A stretch of 64,000 bases of DNA from Latrodectus hesperus (taxonomy: Eukaryota; Arthropoda; Arachnida; Araneae; Theridiidae), in NCBI GenBank assembly GCA_037975125.1, contig JAJQOW010000189.1, positions 38,501 to 102,500 of the forward strand. The letters run 5' to 3'. The translations under genes and the position numbers were made by a program. Below are positions 40,491 through 51,945 of this stretch, in pieces (within the stretch, counting starts at the first letter, position 1; every line of letters begins with the position of its first letter). The notes beneath the pieces are model-generated. The model saw only the letters and a program-made list of their open reading frames with translations. It searched no databases and was not told where the DNA came from.

Positions 40491-40722
40491 GGTCCGAGGT
40501 TCGATCCTCGGACTGGGCAAGGTTGACTCAGTCTTTCATCCCTTCAGTGGGTCGATTACCTGAGTACCAAGCATGCTTGGGAACTAAACACTGGGGGTCT
40601 TACGTTAGGCTGACCACTTAACTGGGACATATGCTTCGCACCCCAGGGCCCTCGGTCATGAAAACAGTTATGGGCACTGTAGGTCTTGGCCCCATGGGCT
40701 GTCGTGCCAGGGAGTTTAGTTT
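40491..40722 (+). mobile_element. tRNA-derived SINE, family E, 5'-truncated
   Basis: Begins within the tRNA head just before the B-box (GGTCCGAGGTTCGATCCTCGG) and runs to GGGCTGTCGTGCCAGGGAGT. The flanks AAGAATTAAAAGT (40478-40490) and AAGAACTAAAAGT (40723-40735) form a 13-bp target-site duplication with one difference, so the truncation happened at insertion. Confidence 0.88.
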
Positions 40723-40735
40723 AAGAACTAAAAGT

Positions 40736-41318
40736 AAGACAATATTTAAAATTTTTATATTGTTAATTGAATTATTCTGATCTTATAAGTTTTCCTATGT
40801 AATAAATAACTCCATAAAATTATATTAAATATTAATATTAGAGCAATTATATTTAATCTACAGGAAACAATGTGAAATGGTAACACGTAATAAATTATTT
40901 TTTTCTACCTACTTTTATATTTTCTAATTTTTTGCATTAATATATATACATATAAATATTGGATGCTAACATAGGTAATTAGTTACATTTTGCTTAATAC
41001 TGAATGAAATAAAACAATCTAATTATTGAGAGGTAAACCGAAATAATAAATAAGTATAGTTCAAGAAAAAATCTTTAATTTTATTTTTAAGATTACATTA
41101 TGTTAAGTTTAAAAATAATCATAAAAGTAATTGTAATAAAGTGGCATCGCCTTAACCACTCTAAGCTTTTTCGGAATAATATGCAACGTGGGAATCATAG
41201 AAGTGACTGTCATGATTCAATATGATTTCCCAGATGAAGTTTCGTGGCGCGCTCTGGTATCTGTACTCAAAAATATAAAGCATTTAATGGATCCTAATTT
41301 CCGTAATTTATCACACCT
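40736..41318. other. AT-rich tract
   Basis: No gene seen. GCCTTAACCACTCTAAGC near 41150 looks like the complement of a tRNA A-box, but no B-box was found with it. Confidence 0.45.
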
Positions 41319-41627
41319 GCCGACCGATGCCTGAGTGTTTAGCGTTCCTGACTCCTGAGCTATGGGTCCTGGGTTCGAATCCCGGTTCGGGCATGGATGT
41401 TACCTTCTTTCTTTGTTCTCTTTGTGTTCTTCTGTCCTTTCTTCTGTGTTGTTGTATGAATGTGGCCCACCCTATAAACGGATTTGTGGTGGTATGGCGC
41501 GGGTAACGCTACTCGCCTCCGTGACTTGATTCACAGGTGCCCGCTGGGTAACGACAAATGAGTAGCAGTTTCTGGCCTTGTTGTGGCATAGGGTTCGTCA
41601 CCCAAGTGTGCCCGCCATTGGAAAAAA
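41319..41627 (+). mobile_element. tRNA-derived SINE, family D, full length
   Basis: Head GCCGACCGATGCCTGAGTGT, B-box TGGGTTCGAATCCCGGTTCG, body CACCCTATAAACGGATTTGTGG, CGCTACTCGCCTCCGTGACT and GGTAACGACAAATGAGTAGC, and 3' end TGTGCCCGCCATTGGAAAAA. Confidence 0.92.
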
Positions 41628-41870
41628 ATTATCGCAGCTTCAAAGATTATTAAAATCCATTATTGAATGCGCACAGTCTTTGAAGAAAATGTTATATGAG
41701 AAATGCAATGAACAAAATGAGATTCTTCATGTTTACAGGAAACATTAGTTTATTAAAAATAATCTGAAAGTAAAATATTCCTAATTTGATATGCTACCTT
41801 TAATAATACTTAAAACAATTGTAGTTTAGCATTTTTATAAGTACTTTAAAATAAAATCAAAAATTATATA

Positions 41871-43275
41871 CAGTCAGTCAAAAAAGTATTGGGACTCTTG
41901 GGAGGCGTAATATGTAAAGCTATTTATAAAAATATTTATCACATTAAAATAAAAGCAAAAGTAATCAAGAGGTGCTTTAACATTTGGTATACACTATATA
42001 ATTAAAATTTTGCTAATAATTTAGCTTTATGATTGAATATAATTTAAAGGCAAACAAGGGTTAAAAGAGTATTGGGACACTTTTGAAATGAGCAAGTAAA
42101 ACAATAAATATGTCACACAAAATAAAATTTAATTTGCTACCACTTTTTTAGACAATACTTTTTATATAAGTTATCAATAAAATCGGTTACATGTAGAGCA
42201 ATGGCGAAAAACAAAGATTTCGATGGATGTGCGAAATCTGGTAAAAAGCCATTGGAAAAATGGAAAATCAGTTCACTGTATAGGACAAATCTTGGAGCAG
42301 AGTAAGTCTACTGTTTTTAACATTATTCACAGGTTCACGAAAACAAATAGTGTTGAAAAAAGCAGAGATCAGGGCGTCCTAGGATATTTACTGAACGTGA
42401 AGAAAGGTGGATTGTGAGACAAGTTCTCATTAATCCAAGAACTAGCGCAGTAAAAATGACTCTGAGATGTAAAAGTATGTTCGGGTAATCTGTAAATCCT
42501 GAAACTGTCAGAAAAGTTTTAAGAAAACATAGGTATCATGGTAGAGTGCCTCGTAGAAAGCCCTACATTTCCAAAGCAAACCGACAGGATTGACTGGCAT
42601 TTGCAAATGCATGTAAAGCAGCCACCAGAATTTTGGGAAAATATAATTTTCGTAGACGAAACCAAATATAACATTTTCGGATCAGATGGGAAGCAAAAAG
42701 TCTGGCGGACACCTAATACGGAATTGCATGTCAAAAATTTGCTGCCTACTGTTAAGTATGGAAACCGCAACCAATTAGTCTGGGGCTGCATGGCAAGCTC
42801 TGGTGTTGGAAACTTAGATTTCGTAGATGGTATAATGAATAAATATGTCTATCTTGATATTCTCAAGCGAAATTTAAAGCAAAGTGTGAGAAAGTTGGGA
42901 ATAGCAATCCATTTTAATTTGTACCAGGATAACTACCCAAAACATACTGCTCCTATTTGCAAATTATGGGCCCTTTACCACAGTCCTGGTGTGATTAAAA
43001 CTCCTGCACAGAGTCCAGACCTTAATCCCATTGAACATGTATGGGATTATTTGCACCAAAAACTCAATGAACACCACATTTCTAACAAGCAGGAGTTAAG
43101 AAAACATCTAGTTGAAGAGTAGGCCAAAATCAACGGGTCGTTTTTGTGCAAAACTGGTCAAATCCATGCCAAATCGATTGTTAGAGGTCATAAAGTACAA
43201 AGGTGGTCCAACAAGATATTAACTATAAATGTTTTGCTGTTTTTTTTATTTATTGGGCTGTATCCCAATACTTTT
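41871..43275 (+). mobile_element. Tc1-like (DD34E) transposon with broken transposase
   Basis: The transposase begins around 42201-42223 with HTH segments MDVRNLVKSHWKNGKSVHCI and QSKSTVFNIIHRFTKTNS, then RPRIFTEREERWIV. Frameshifts near 42220 and 42370 and in-frame stops near 42486 and 42590 break it. The catalytic domain is well preserved: FVDETKYNIFGSDG (first Asp), NLLPTVKYGNRNQLVWGCMA, NLYQDNYPKHTAP (second Asp) and SPDLNPIEHVWDYL (Glu), with exactly 34 residues between the last two. It ends at the stop at 43120. Terminal motif TCAAAAAAGTATTGGGA is seen at 41877 and inverted at about 43263-43279. A related direct motif (AAAAGAGTATTGGGACAC) at 42062 suggests IR/DR-type ends. The left end abuts TA, but the exact right end is unclear. 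Confidence 0.9.
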
Positions 43276-43689
43276 TTGAGCTCATTTTTTGTCTTGACTT
43301 TTTTTTCTTTAAATTATAACAATAATTACATTAATATTTGAGTTTTGTTTCAGTCACTGTGATCTGCATTTAACAAACTGTCATATACGTCATTTTTGTT
43401 TCATTTGCGTATTTAAGTTACATATTATGATAAAATTTCATGAACTTATAGCTCATTTGTATGATTTCCATCTCGAATTGAGGTGTTCGTATTGTTTCAA
43501 AATCCACTTTAAGCTGTGTAGGCTCCGATTCAATTCATTCTCGAGTGAAAAAAGTGACCGAAAAGAAAGAACTAACTACCTTAAAGGGATATGAATTCAG
43601 TTTATTATTGATGAAGTTCTTACTGCAGGCGTGTTTCAAATGTTTTACAAAATGGTCTCCCCGTTGCCTTCTGTTAGGACACCGATGAT

Positions 43690-43860
43690 CACAGTGAAAG
43701 ACCCCGGGTTTGATACTAGCTACTGTTGAAGAATGGGAGCTGGACGCTACTTATCTGTTTTCTGCATGCACATTTATCGGCATGCTTGAGTATTTTTGGG
43801 GTTTCCTCCCTTGCGACATATGAATGCGACCTATATAAAAATTCTTCCCTGAAACAATTA
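43690..43860 (+). mobile_element. Decayed SINE, family K
   Basis: B-box-like CCCCGGGTTTGATACTAGCT followed by CTGCATGCACATTTATCGGC and TTTGGGGTTTCCTCCCTTGCG, shared with 50300 and 58470. Confidence 0.55.
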
Positions 43861-44409
43861 CGTAGTATATATTAATATGGCTTATGACAGCCTTGGCCAT
43901 TAGGTAGTCTATACGTAGGTGTCGAAATGGTTACCAAAGCTGTAAGCTTTTAAGCTGTCTGACACATTTTCCGCTTAATATTTAAAATTTGCTCATCTTC
44001 ATGTGATAAAAATGTCTATTTTATTAAGAAATTTCTGTATCTGAACACACACGCAGATGTATCTCTTATTAAAATAATAATATTTTTCTTAAATTATGTG
44101 GTACATTTCAAGATGATTTTTTTCGTATTTCTATCGAAAACTGAAATTTTTTCATGGAAAATATAAGTTCGAACTATATTGTGCCTCACTCGTGTAAACA
44201 TTAAGTTCGCACGAGCATCTATGCTACATGAAACATCAAGGGATCCAGGAAAAAAGCGATAATTTCCATTGCGTGGCGGCCGCGTGGGAATGCCCTCGTA
44301 TTAATCTTATTCAATTGAAAATAAAAAGAAAAAAATGATCTTCAGACAACTGTACTTGTAACTGACAAAAACACATGGTTTTGATATAAAGCGTTTCATA
44401 GTGGTAGGA

Positions 44410-44690
44410 TTTCTCGAACAGCTTTTTCAATCATCTTTTGGATGGATGCGATAAGATTTATCACTAAAATATCGCGGAATATGTAATCCCAAGACGCAGC
44501 AATCTGAAATTTTGGGTAGTAAACAATTAGATTTTAGAACAACATCCACTTATACTTCAAATATTCTCGATTGGATTTAGATCAGGTGAAGATGCAGGTT
44601 ATTTTATACGCTGTACTCTGTTCTAGCTTTTAGCATGTTCTTCACATGGTTAGCTAATATACTCTGGCACATATAAACCCATTTAAAGAA
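44410..44690 (-). mobile_element. Tc1-like transposase relic (C-terminal part)
   Basis: On the minus strand, broken frames give ILANHVKNMLKART, then PASSPDLNPIENI (the catalytic Glu block, at about 44570-44605), a stop, and QIAASWDYIFRDILVINLIA / SIQKMIEKAVREIL, matching the C-terminus of Tc1 transposases. The second-Asp block is eroded. It lacks termini and is older than the copy at 41871. Confidence 0.75.
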
Positions 44691-44739
44691 AAAAAAATTC
44701 CCAATGTCTACAGCCTCACAACTCCAACAATTGATGATA

Positions 44740-45020
44740 AAGGAGGGTGTTAACCAGAAGTTTATGTGGTGGTGGGTATGTGGGACTAATCCCCATCTGG
44801 TCTAGTGGAACTAGACTAGATCCAAGAGATCATAGACAGCCAAAAAGTCCAAAAGCAGATGTGGACTTTTCACAGCCTCTTCACGAGAAAACCCCAAGCA
44901 CTTCAAGATGTGTTGCGGGCAAAACGGAGCTTTGTTACACTTGGGGCATGATGGGTATTTTCTTTCACCGCCTTCAAAGATCATACACTTCAAGTGGCCA
45001 GTAGAAAGTAGAAGTTTATG
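44740..45020 (-). mobile_element. LINE C-terminal fragment (zinc knuckle)
   Basis: The minus strand reads LLLSTGHLKCMIFEGGERKY followed by the CPKCNKAPFCPQHILKC knuckle (C-x2-C-x8-H-x3-C) and LLLDFLAVYDLLDLV-stop at 44811. It is the same protein end as at 17914 (ending GFLGLV) and belongs to the same jockey/R1-like LINE group, but represents a different subfamily. 5'-truncated. Confidence 0.8.
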
Positions 45021-45824
45021 TGGATTATGTTGTTGGATTATAACTCGGAAGAATAATTTATGCAGTGTTCTATTTTGCAACATTTGTTGCACACAGAATA
45101 TCGGAATGCATAAATTACGAAGCACAAAAATTCTTCATAAGAGCAAGTTCATTGTTTTGTTCATCGGGAGCAAAATGAGACATTGTGAACTCAAATTTGA
45201 AATCCTGCTGCAGTGACACACACTGACACGCCCCTTTTTCGTGGCAGCAGTCAATAACGAAGTGAAACGTTGCCAACGGAAAAAAATAAAATATATTTCT
45301 TTAGAATGGTTATTACCAGTTATTGCGTCACTATATATGTATCTGGGTGTGACCCACTGCAAAATTCTTCTCTACCTATTAGGTAACATTCCAAATTTTA
45401 TAGGAGACTAAATTGATTTTTTTATAAAAAATGCACCGAAATTTTTAAGATGTTGAGAAACTCATTTGCATTTCAATTCCGATTTTGAAATGCTTTCGTA
45501 AAATATCACTCATTTTTTACACTTTATAATGATAAATAAAAGAATTTTGAATATTAATTAAAGAAAGGAAATTTTACACTGAATGGTGTTAACAGTGTTT
45601 GATAAAGCAAGCAATTATTACAGAAAAAGCTATTGCTATTCAAATTGGAAATGTTACGTGAAATGTTAACTCTTCAAAATCATAAAATCAACAAAAATGA
45701 CTTCATCTAATTTATAGAAAAAGCGCGCTTCAAACTCTTTTAAAAAATCAAAATATGTCCCAAAGAATTTTAGTATGTAGACCCTAACTTATGACACTAG
45801 CACACAGAATTTCATTCTAATAGA

Positions 45825-46470
45825 TTCCAAGACATTATGGAATTATGGGCAATGAAAAAGCTCATGCATTACCTCAGACGTGCGCGAGAGCTTTGATAGA
45901 ACAATTTATAAAATCTTCTTTCTTTTCGCACAACTTAGTTTTTATTTTTAACGTTTAGAAAAACTTTTAAGCAGGGTATGATTCAACCTCAAGGAGGTAA
46001 GATGTGGAAAATTCTGGGGGAAGAGAGAACTGTTGCCAGTTTCTCAAGAAAGACTGCAGTGGCCCTATTTAGAGGATTGACTGGACATGACTGCTTGCAG
46101 GACCCTCTCTACAGAATTAGTGTGGTGGATTCCTGAAACTATGTTGCCGAGCTGGCAGCTGAATGGTTAACGCTCTTGCCTTCAGTTCAACAGTTCGTGG
46201 GTTCGAATCCCACCTTGGGCATGGATGTTTGTAGTGGTTCAGAATCCACTTTAAACCGTAGGTCCTGGTCTAGTTAGACCTCGTGTGCAAAAAATGACCG
46301 TTGAACGACAAACAAACCAAGCCAAACCCCAAACGGTGTTTTGTGTGTTAACCAATGGCGTTTGTACATTTATATAATTGTACCGTTTTTTCTTTGTATG
46401 TGTACGTTGTCAAGAAATATTGGGGGGCCCGTGAACAAATGACTTGAGCGCTAATGTTTTACATGACATG
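45825..46470 (+). mobile_element. LINE relic (RNase H and C-terminal region) with nested SINE
   Basis: Frames read HYGIMGNEKAHALPQ (decayed RNase H motif GNExADxLAK) at about 45830-45880, then after AT-rich decay VASFSRKTAVALFRGLTGHD and CLQDPLYRISVVDS ending at a stop near 46136. A family G SINE interrupts at 46143-46333. The LINE 3' UTR resumes with TTTTGTGTG... and the CCCGTGAACAAATGACTTGA motif shared with 37429 and 37948. Confidence 0.75.
46143..46333 (+). mobile_element. tRNA-derived SINE, family G, nested in LINE
   Basis: Cleanest G copy. Head GAGCTGGCAGCTGAATGGTT, B-box CGTGGGTTCGAATCCCACCT, then TTGTAGTGGTTCAGAATCCA, TAGGTCCTGGTCTAGTTAGA, CAAAAAATGACCGTTGAACG and ACAAACAAACCAAGCC. 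Comparison with the uninterrupted LINE at 37860-37900 locates the insertion. Confidence 0.88.
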
Positions 46471-46605
46471 CATTAAGCATACAGGAGAATCAGAAAATAA
46501 TTTCAGTGTTGTGACAGATAATATATGTATTATTGTATATATATCATCTGATGTATATGATATGTACTGATTACATGCTTTCCGCATTAATATATTGTTC
46601 TTTTT

Positions 46606-46874
46606 TTGTACCTGCAAGGGTGGCAATATAGGGTGCGCTGCTCCACTTTTCCAACTGAACCATTTTAGTTGTGGAGTCCGATTTCCTCAGTACACACATG
46701 CCATAGGTACCCGTTTATGGGTAGGCAACCATTCACAACCCATTCGCACAAGGAAAGGACAAAGACAGGATAGAGAAAGAAAAAAAGTACATATATGCCC
46801 GAACCAGGATTCGAACCCAGGACCTCCCTATCCGCAGTCAGGCACGCTGATCATTAGACAAGTTGGGTGGCTCC
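46606..46874 (-). mobile_element. tRNA-derived SINE, family A
   Basis: Minus-strand copy with GTGGAGTCCGATTTCCTCAG, ATGCCATAGGTACCCGTTTA and B-box complement AACCAGGATTCGAACCCAGG. The head is at the right end (TGATCATTAGACAAGTTGG). Confidence 0.88.
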
Positions 46875-47489
46875 ACATTATTATATATAATGGGGAAGCA
46901 TATAATCAGTACATATGCAAATGAAATTTAACGTTTCCCATTCTTTTTCAAATTAATATTTAGTCAGACATATTAATTTAACTTGAAAATAACGAAATTA
47001 CGTTTCATAAAAGATATGTAATTTTTGAAACATCGAAGAATTTTCAAATTAGGAAATCCTCGTTTATCAGGTTAGGTCGCGATAATATAAGTTAAGATGA
47101 TAAAAGAAAGTTATTTTTCTGTGTAATCTACATTCTACCAGTTTAGTTTACAGTTGTTTAAATGCAAACTTTACAAATTTTGCTTAATATCCCTTGTAAA
47201 TACAGGGCTTAAAAGCTCTAAAACTTAAGATCTTCAAGAGATTACAGAATGGCTCCCTTTGTTTAAGAAAATTGTGCAAATATCTTGCACAATGGAGATT
47301 AGCCCCAATAATTTGGTTTTAAAATTACTTGGATTGAATTTCAAAATAAAAAGATATTTCTGCAATGGTTTAGTCATTTTATTTTTGTCCAACAAAATTT
47401 ATAATAAACGTAGGTGAAGTAACATTTTTAATTTTGCAATGAAATATTTGATTTCGAATAATAAGAAACAAATGTGTTTTATCAAAGTA
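46875..47489. other. AT-rich tract, no gene seen
   Basis: No features recognised. Confidence 0.5.
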
Positions 47490-49084
47490 CAGGGTGATCC
47501 AAAAGTCAGGACGAACTTTAAAAATGAATAATTCGAAAACGAATCACGATACAAAGATGCGGTTTGCACCAAACGGATGGAAAAGAAACCGGGTTTTGTG
47601 TGGCAATGAAAAAAATAGTTCGGTTGGCTACCAACAGATGGCGCTGTCGGATTTCTGATGTAGGATTATGCAAAGCAACAAACGATATAAAAAGCAACTG
47701 CAGCAGGTAATGGTAGTCGAAGCTGGTATGCATCGCAATGCTGTCCATAGTTGAGAAAGCCCTCTTAGTTAAACTGTTTTATAAGAATTTGGAAAGTCCC
47801 ACTGCGGCATTGCGAGCATATCGCTACATGAAGGGTATGCGAGATAGCAAAGGACCAATAACGTCTTCTGCATTGAACAAAATTGTGAAAAAATTGAAGC
47901 TACAGGTTCTTTGGCATCACGTCAAAGAAGCTGACGTTCCTCAACTGCAGCTGCTGTTGCCACGACAGTGGAGCAGACGGTGCAAGCCATGTCGGCGGTT
48001 GCTGCACATGGGGAGTGCAGTGCTCGAGAAGTTTTGAGGCAGACAGGAATGTCGTACGGAAGTGTCTGGAGAGCGCTGCGAGTAACTTTGCAACGGTATC
48101 CCTACAAATTACAACATAACTAAAAACTAAAGCCTCCTGACTTCGACTCTCGCCGACATTTTGCGAATATGGTCTTCAGTAAGATGGAAGAGTAGCACGA
48201 CTGGCTTCACACTGTGCTTTGGACAGGTGAAGCACATTTTACACTCTCTGGCGCTGTTAACACCCACAATTGTCAAGTGTGGACCACAGAAAATCCACAT
48301 GCATTTGTTGAGGTACCCTTGCAACAGCCTAAAGTGACAGTCTGGTGTGGCTTCACTGCTGATTTCATAATTAGTCCATTTTTTTCGAGGAAGTCACACA
48401 GACAGGTTTCCAAACAGTTTCTGTCACCGGTAAGCGATATCTAGCACTGTTACAGAACAGCATTATTCCTGAACTGCAAGAGCGACAGGCACTCCAAACA
48501 GTCACCTTTATGCAAGATGGAGCACCACCTCATATTGCTCTGCCTATGCAACCCCTGCTACGCTCAACATTTGGGGAGGATCGTATTATCAGTCGCTACT
48601 TTAAACACGCATGGCCTCCAAGATCTACCGATCTCACACCCTGTGACTTTTGGCTGTGGGGCTTCTTTAAGTCAAAAGTGTACAGCGACCAACCGGCATC
48701 ACTAGCGGCACTGAAAGATGCCATCCGTTAAAATGTGTCTGCCATAACGCAAGAAATGCTACTAAATGTTGTGAATGGTGTGGTGACTCATCTCACAGCT
48801 TTACTTCTGAATGATGGACAGCACATTGAACATTTACTGTTGTAAGTACTAATTAACTGTAATTAATCTGACTTCATTAATCATTGTTTCATTTGTAAAA
48901 CATCTATTGTTGCAATAAAACAATATAGCTCCATCTGTTGGTCGCCAACAGAACTATTTTTTTTTCATTGCCACACAAAACCCGGTTTCTTTTCCATCCG
49001 TTTGGTGCAAACCGCATCTTTTTATCGTGATTCGTTTTCGAATTATTCATTTTTAAAGTTGGTCCTGACTTTTGGATCACCCGG
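47490..49084 (+). mobile_element. Complete but inactive mariner-like element, long TIRs
   Basis: A 1595-bp element with TA target duplications at 47488-47489 and 49085-49086. Terminal inverted repeats of about 152 bp (47490-47641 and 48931-49084) begin CAGGGTGATCC and CCGGGTGATCC and differ by only a few bases. The transposase starts at 47738: MLSIVEKALLVKLFYKNLES (N-terminal helical domain of the DUF4817 type found in arthropod transposases), then after a frameshift MSAVAAHGECSAREVLRQTG and YGSVWRALRVTLQRYPYKLQ. Next come TVLWTGEAHFTLSGAVNTHN, where the family's WTDEAHF first Asp is Gly, PKVTVWCGFTADFIISPFF, FMQDGAPPHIA (second Asp) and STDLTPCDFWLWGFFKSKVY (third Asp). I count 42 residues between the second and third Asp if the final Asp is LTPCD, close to the DD41D mariner relatives. 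Stops and frameshifts make it defective. Confidence 0.93.
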
Positions 49085-49086
49085 TA

Positions 49087-50065
49087 TTTTGATTTGTCTT
49101 TCTATTAATCTATAAATTTACAATTTTCTCATTTTATCTCTTCAATGGTGATATTTATGTAATTTTTTGAAGGATAACAATTTTTATTGGTGGTTTAATT
49201 TTATTGGTATTTTAATGAATAAAATTATGGATAAACAAAAAAGAGACAATTCTAATGTTTTCTTTTAATATTTACGTTAATATTTTATTCTTTATATATC
49301 AATAATTAATTTAGTCAAATATTTTTCGATTTCTTCGAAATTTCTAAATGTTCCCTTTTTTATGGAATTTGGAAATATTTCTTTTGAAATTTGAACGAAT
49401 TTCTATTTAGCAATTAAAATGAAGAAATAGGGGAATAAAGCAAATAAAATAAAAATAGGAATTTTTTCATTAATGTTTTTTTTTTCCATTGATTTTTTTA
49501 TATTTTTCCTTTAGATGATAAATTGGTTAAAAAAATTAGTTTGATTCATTCATATAAGAATATGTATTGAAATCCAAGTAATTGAGAATGCTAGAGCTCA
49601 CGTGCGATGAATTTCAGGACAACATAGAGGCTCATCGTAATATGGATTATTTCTATTGTACGGCAAGATTATTAGAAAACGAAGGTTTCGTGTTCAATTC
49701 TAGCAATTGTTGTATTATGTCGTCTGGTCTTTCTGAGTTCTTCATGCTCCAGAGTGTGTGTGCGTGTTTTAAATATTTCCGCATTTCTTTCTTTGTGAGT
49801 TGTGAATACTTTCAGTTATTCTCATGTTGTAAAGGGTTAATTTTCCATTGACAATGAGTAATATCAATGTATCACTTGGGGAGATATCGGGATCCAGTCG
49901 GTTCGTATCATCTCGGATATTTTCAATTCAAAAATAAATGATACTAGAAGATATAATACAATTTAACCATGGTCACCTCTATTGCACTGTTGTTGTTGTT
50001 ATCATTTGACATAACTTATTGAATAATCTTACTGTTGAAAGTCATTTCGATTCATTTTCAAAATC
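49087..50065. other. AT-rich tract, no gene recognised
   Basis: An open frame at 49582-49851 (89 codons, MRMLELTCDEFQDNIEAHRN..., Cys- and Phe-rich) lies in less AT-rich sequence. I see no domain and no splice context and do not call it a gene. Confidence 0.45.
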
Positions 50066-50262
50066 CAAATGCCTTTTGGGGGAACACTTCATAGACAGTA
50101 TTCATGTGTCACGAAGGAGAAAACTTTGAAAACTCTCACCCAAACAGAAACATGTTCAGAAAGTAGAAACGCAATAGTTATCTCCCATTATTCAATACTG
50201 GTTGGGATCAAACTTGTGACCTTTCATTCTAAAAAGCCTACTACTAGGGTACACCTGAGTAG
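50066..50262 (-). mobile_element. tRNA-derived SINE, family J
   Basis: Same layout as 10193: AAGGAGAAAACTTTGAAAAC, AGAAACGCAATAGTTATCTCC, B-box complement TTGGGATCAAACTTGTGACC, then a head with CCTACTACTAGGGTAC. Confidence 0.65.
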
Positions 50263-50269
50263 TGGCATG

Positions 50270-50562
50270 TTTGCTTCAGCATGAACATCAGGCTGGGTGG
50301 GTGCTTGGGAGTTTTTGGGTTTCTTTCCTTGCAGCATGTGAATATATCCCACTATCATCTCAAAGTCTTTTTGATAGATACCTAAAAAATTGCAACTGCC
50401 TAGAAATATGAAGCTACTATCCTCAACACCGACTCCAACAGACAAGTACCTAGCCATTTGAATCATAATATCCATTTTTCATTGTTCCGAATGAGTGGTA
50501 TCGAACTTGGGAGCTCCCACTCTGGAAAATATCGCCCTGTCCCTAAACCACTGCCAGCCCAA
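50270..50562 (-). mobile_element. Decayed K-type SINE with separate tRNA-like head
   Basis: GGGTGCTTGGGAGTTTTTGGGTTTCTTTCCTTGCAGCATG on the + strand is a family K body (compare 43790 and 56470). At 50490-50562 a tRNA-like head on the minus strand gives TGGTTTAGGGAC (A-box region) and CCAAGTTCGATACCACTC (B-box). Orientation of the two parts conflicts, so they may be two insertions. Confidence 0.45.
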
Positions 50563-50645
50563 AATTATGACTTAATATTCCTGATTTAAATGTTAAAAGA
50601 CTTTTTTCTGCTTGCTTATGAAGGGTATAGACGTTTTTACATTTA

Positions 50646-50940
50646 GCCGACCGATTGTTGAGGGGCTAGCGTTTCTGACTCCTGAGCTGTGGGTCCCGGG
50701 TTCGAATCCCGGTTCGGGCATAGATGTTTCTTTCTCTCTGTGTCTCTCTATCCTTTCTTCTGAGATGATGTACAAATGTGGCCCACTCTATTAACGGGTT
50801 TGCGGTTGTATGGTGTGGGTAGGGCTGTTCGCCTCCGTGACTTGATTCACAGGTGCCCACTGGATAATGACAAATGAGTAGCAGTTTCCAGCCTTGTTAT
50901 GGCGAAAGGTTAGTCACTCAAGTGCCTGTCATTATTTAAA
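50646..50940 (+). mobile_element. tRNA-derived SINE, family D, full length
   Basis: Head GCCGACCGATTGTTGAGGGG, B-box CGGGTTCGAATCCCGGTTCG, body CTATTAACGGGTTTGCGGTT and CGCCTCCGTGACTTGATTCA, ending near GTGCCTGTCATTATTTAAAA. Confidence 0.92.
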
Positions 50941-50945
50941 AAAAT

Positions 50946-51870
50946 TTATCTCTAACTCGGATCACATAAAATATAAGTGATTTTAGAAACAATTTTCAAG
51001 TAAAATTATTTTGTAATAAAACCTTCTTTATCTTTCACTTTATCAGTATTTTGTAATAATAAATCTTTTGCCTATATATTCAGATTTTAGAGGAAATGTT
51101 TCTATTTCTCTTCTTCTAAACGACTTATTAAAGTGTTAGAATATATATTGGGATGTGTCTTAAACTGAATATATATTTCAGATTTCCTTCTCAATAATTG
51201 AAGTGACAGGTCTTGTCGGGGAAGAAAACGAATTATCCACTGATCTGAGAATATATGTCACCGATTTTCTTGTTTTATTTCTACCTGCTTCTACTTTCGC
51301 TCCATTCTCCGAAACACGAAACCTTCGAGAAACGGGACACCCGTTCTATTTTATCCTTATCACCTCGACAAACGACGCGTAAATATGATATCTTTGTATC
51401 GATTCCTGTTTCCGAAATCTTTATCAGAAAGTTTCGATAGTAAAAGATGTTTCGGAAAGAATTCTGGAACATGCCATGTGACAAAAAGTATTCAGACATT
51501 GTAAGCTTTGGTTATTGTTATTATAATTTTTTGACTATTTCTGACGAAGGGTTAACTGAACGCAAATGTTTTGTCATTTTGAAATGAGTGTAGTGACGAG
51601 ATCGGTATCTGAGCCGACAGACTTTCCCGCCACATTAGTGGAGGATCTATGAAATATGTTTCTGCTTTTATTATCAATGTCTGTGATAACACATAATTGT
51701 ATCGTTGACACTGGAAAAAACATTAGTTAATTTAAAATTCAACATTTTTTCTTGAATTTCTTTAAATTATTTACTATTTTGTATACATTTGGTTTGTTAG
51801 ACAGTCTTTATACATAAAATCTAATTTGCTATATACCTATAGTCAAAAGTGGATTTTGAAATTCTGCAAA
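50946..51870. other. AT-rich tract, no gene seen
   Basis: Short open frames on both strands at about 51255-51499 come from a less AT-rich segment (ACACGAAACCTTCGAGAAAC). No domain recognised. Confidence 0.45.
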
Positions 51871-51945
51871 CTTTAAGACAAGTGGGAATCGAACCCAAGA
51901 ACTGTTGAGCTAAATACAAGATTATGAACCTGTAGATTGACAGCA
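51871..51945 (-). mobile_element. tRNA-like SINE head fragment
   Basis: On the minus strand the B-box GGGTTCGATTCCCACTTGTC follows AGCTCAACAGTTC. The 5' half is decayed. Confidence 0.5.
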
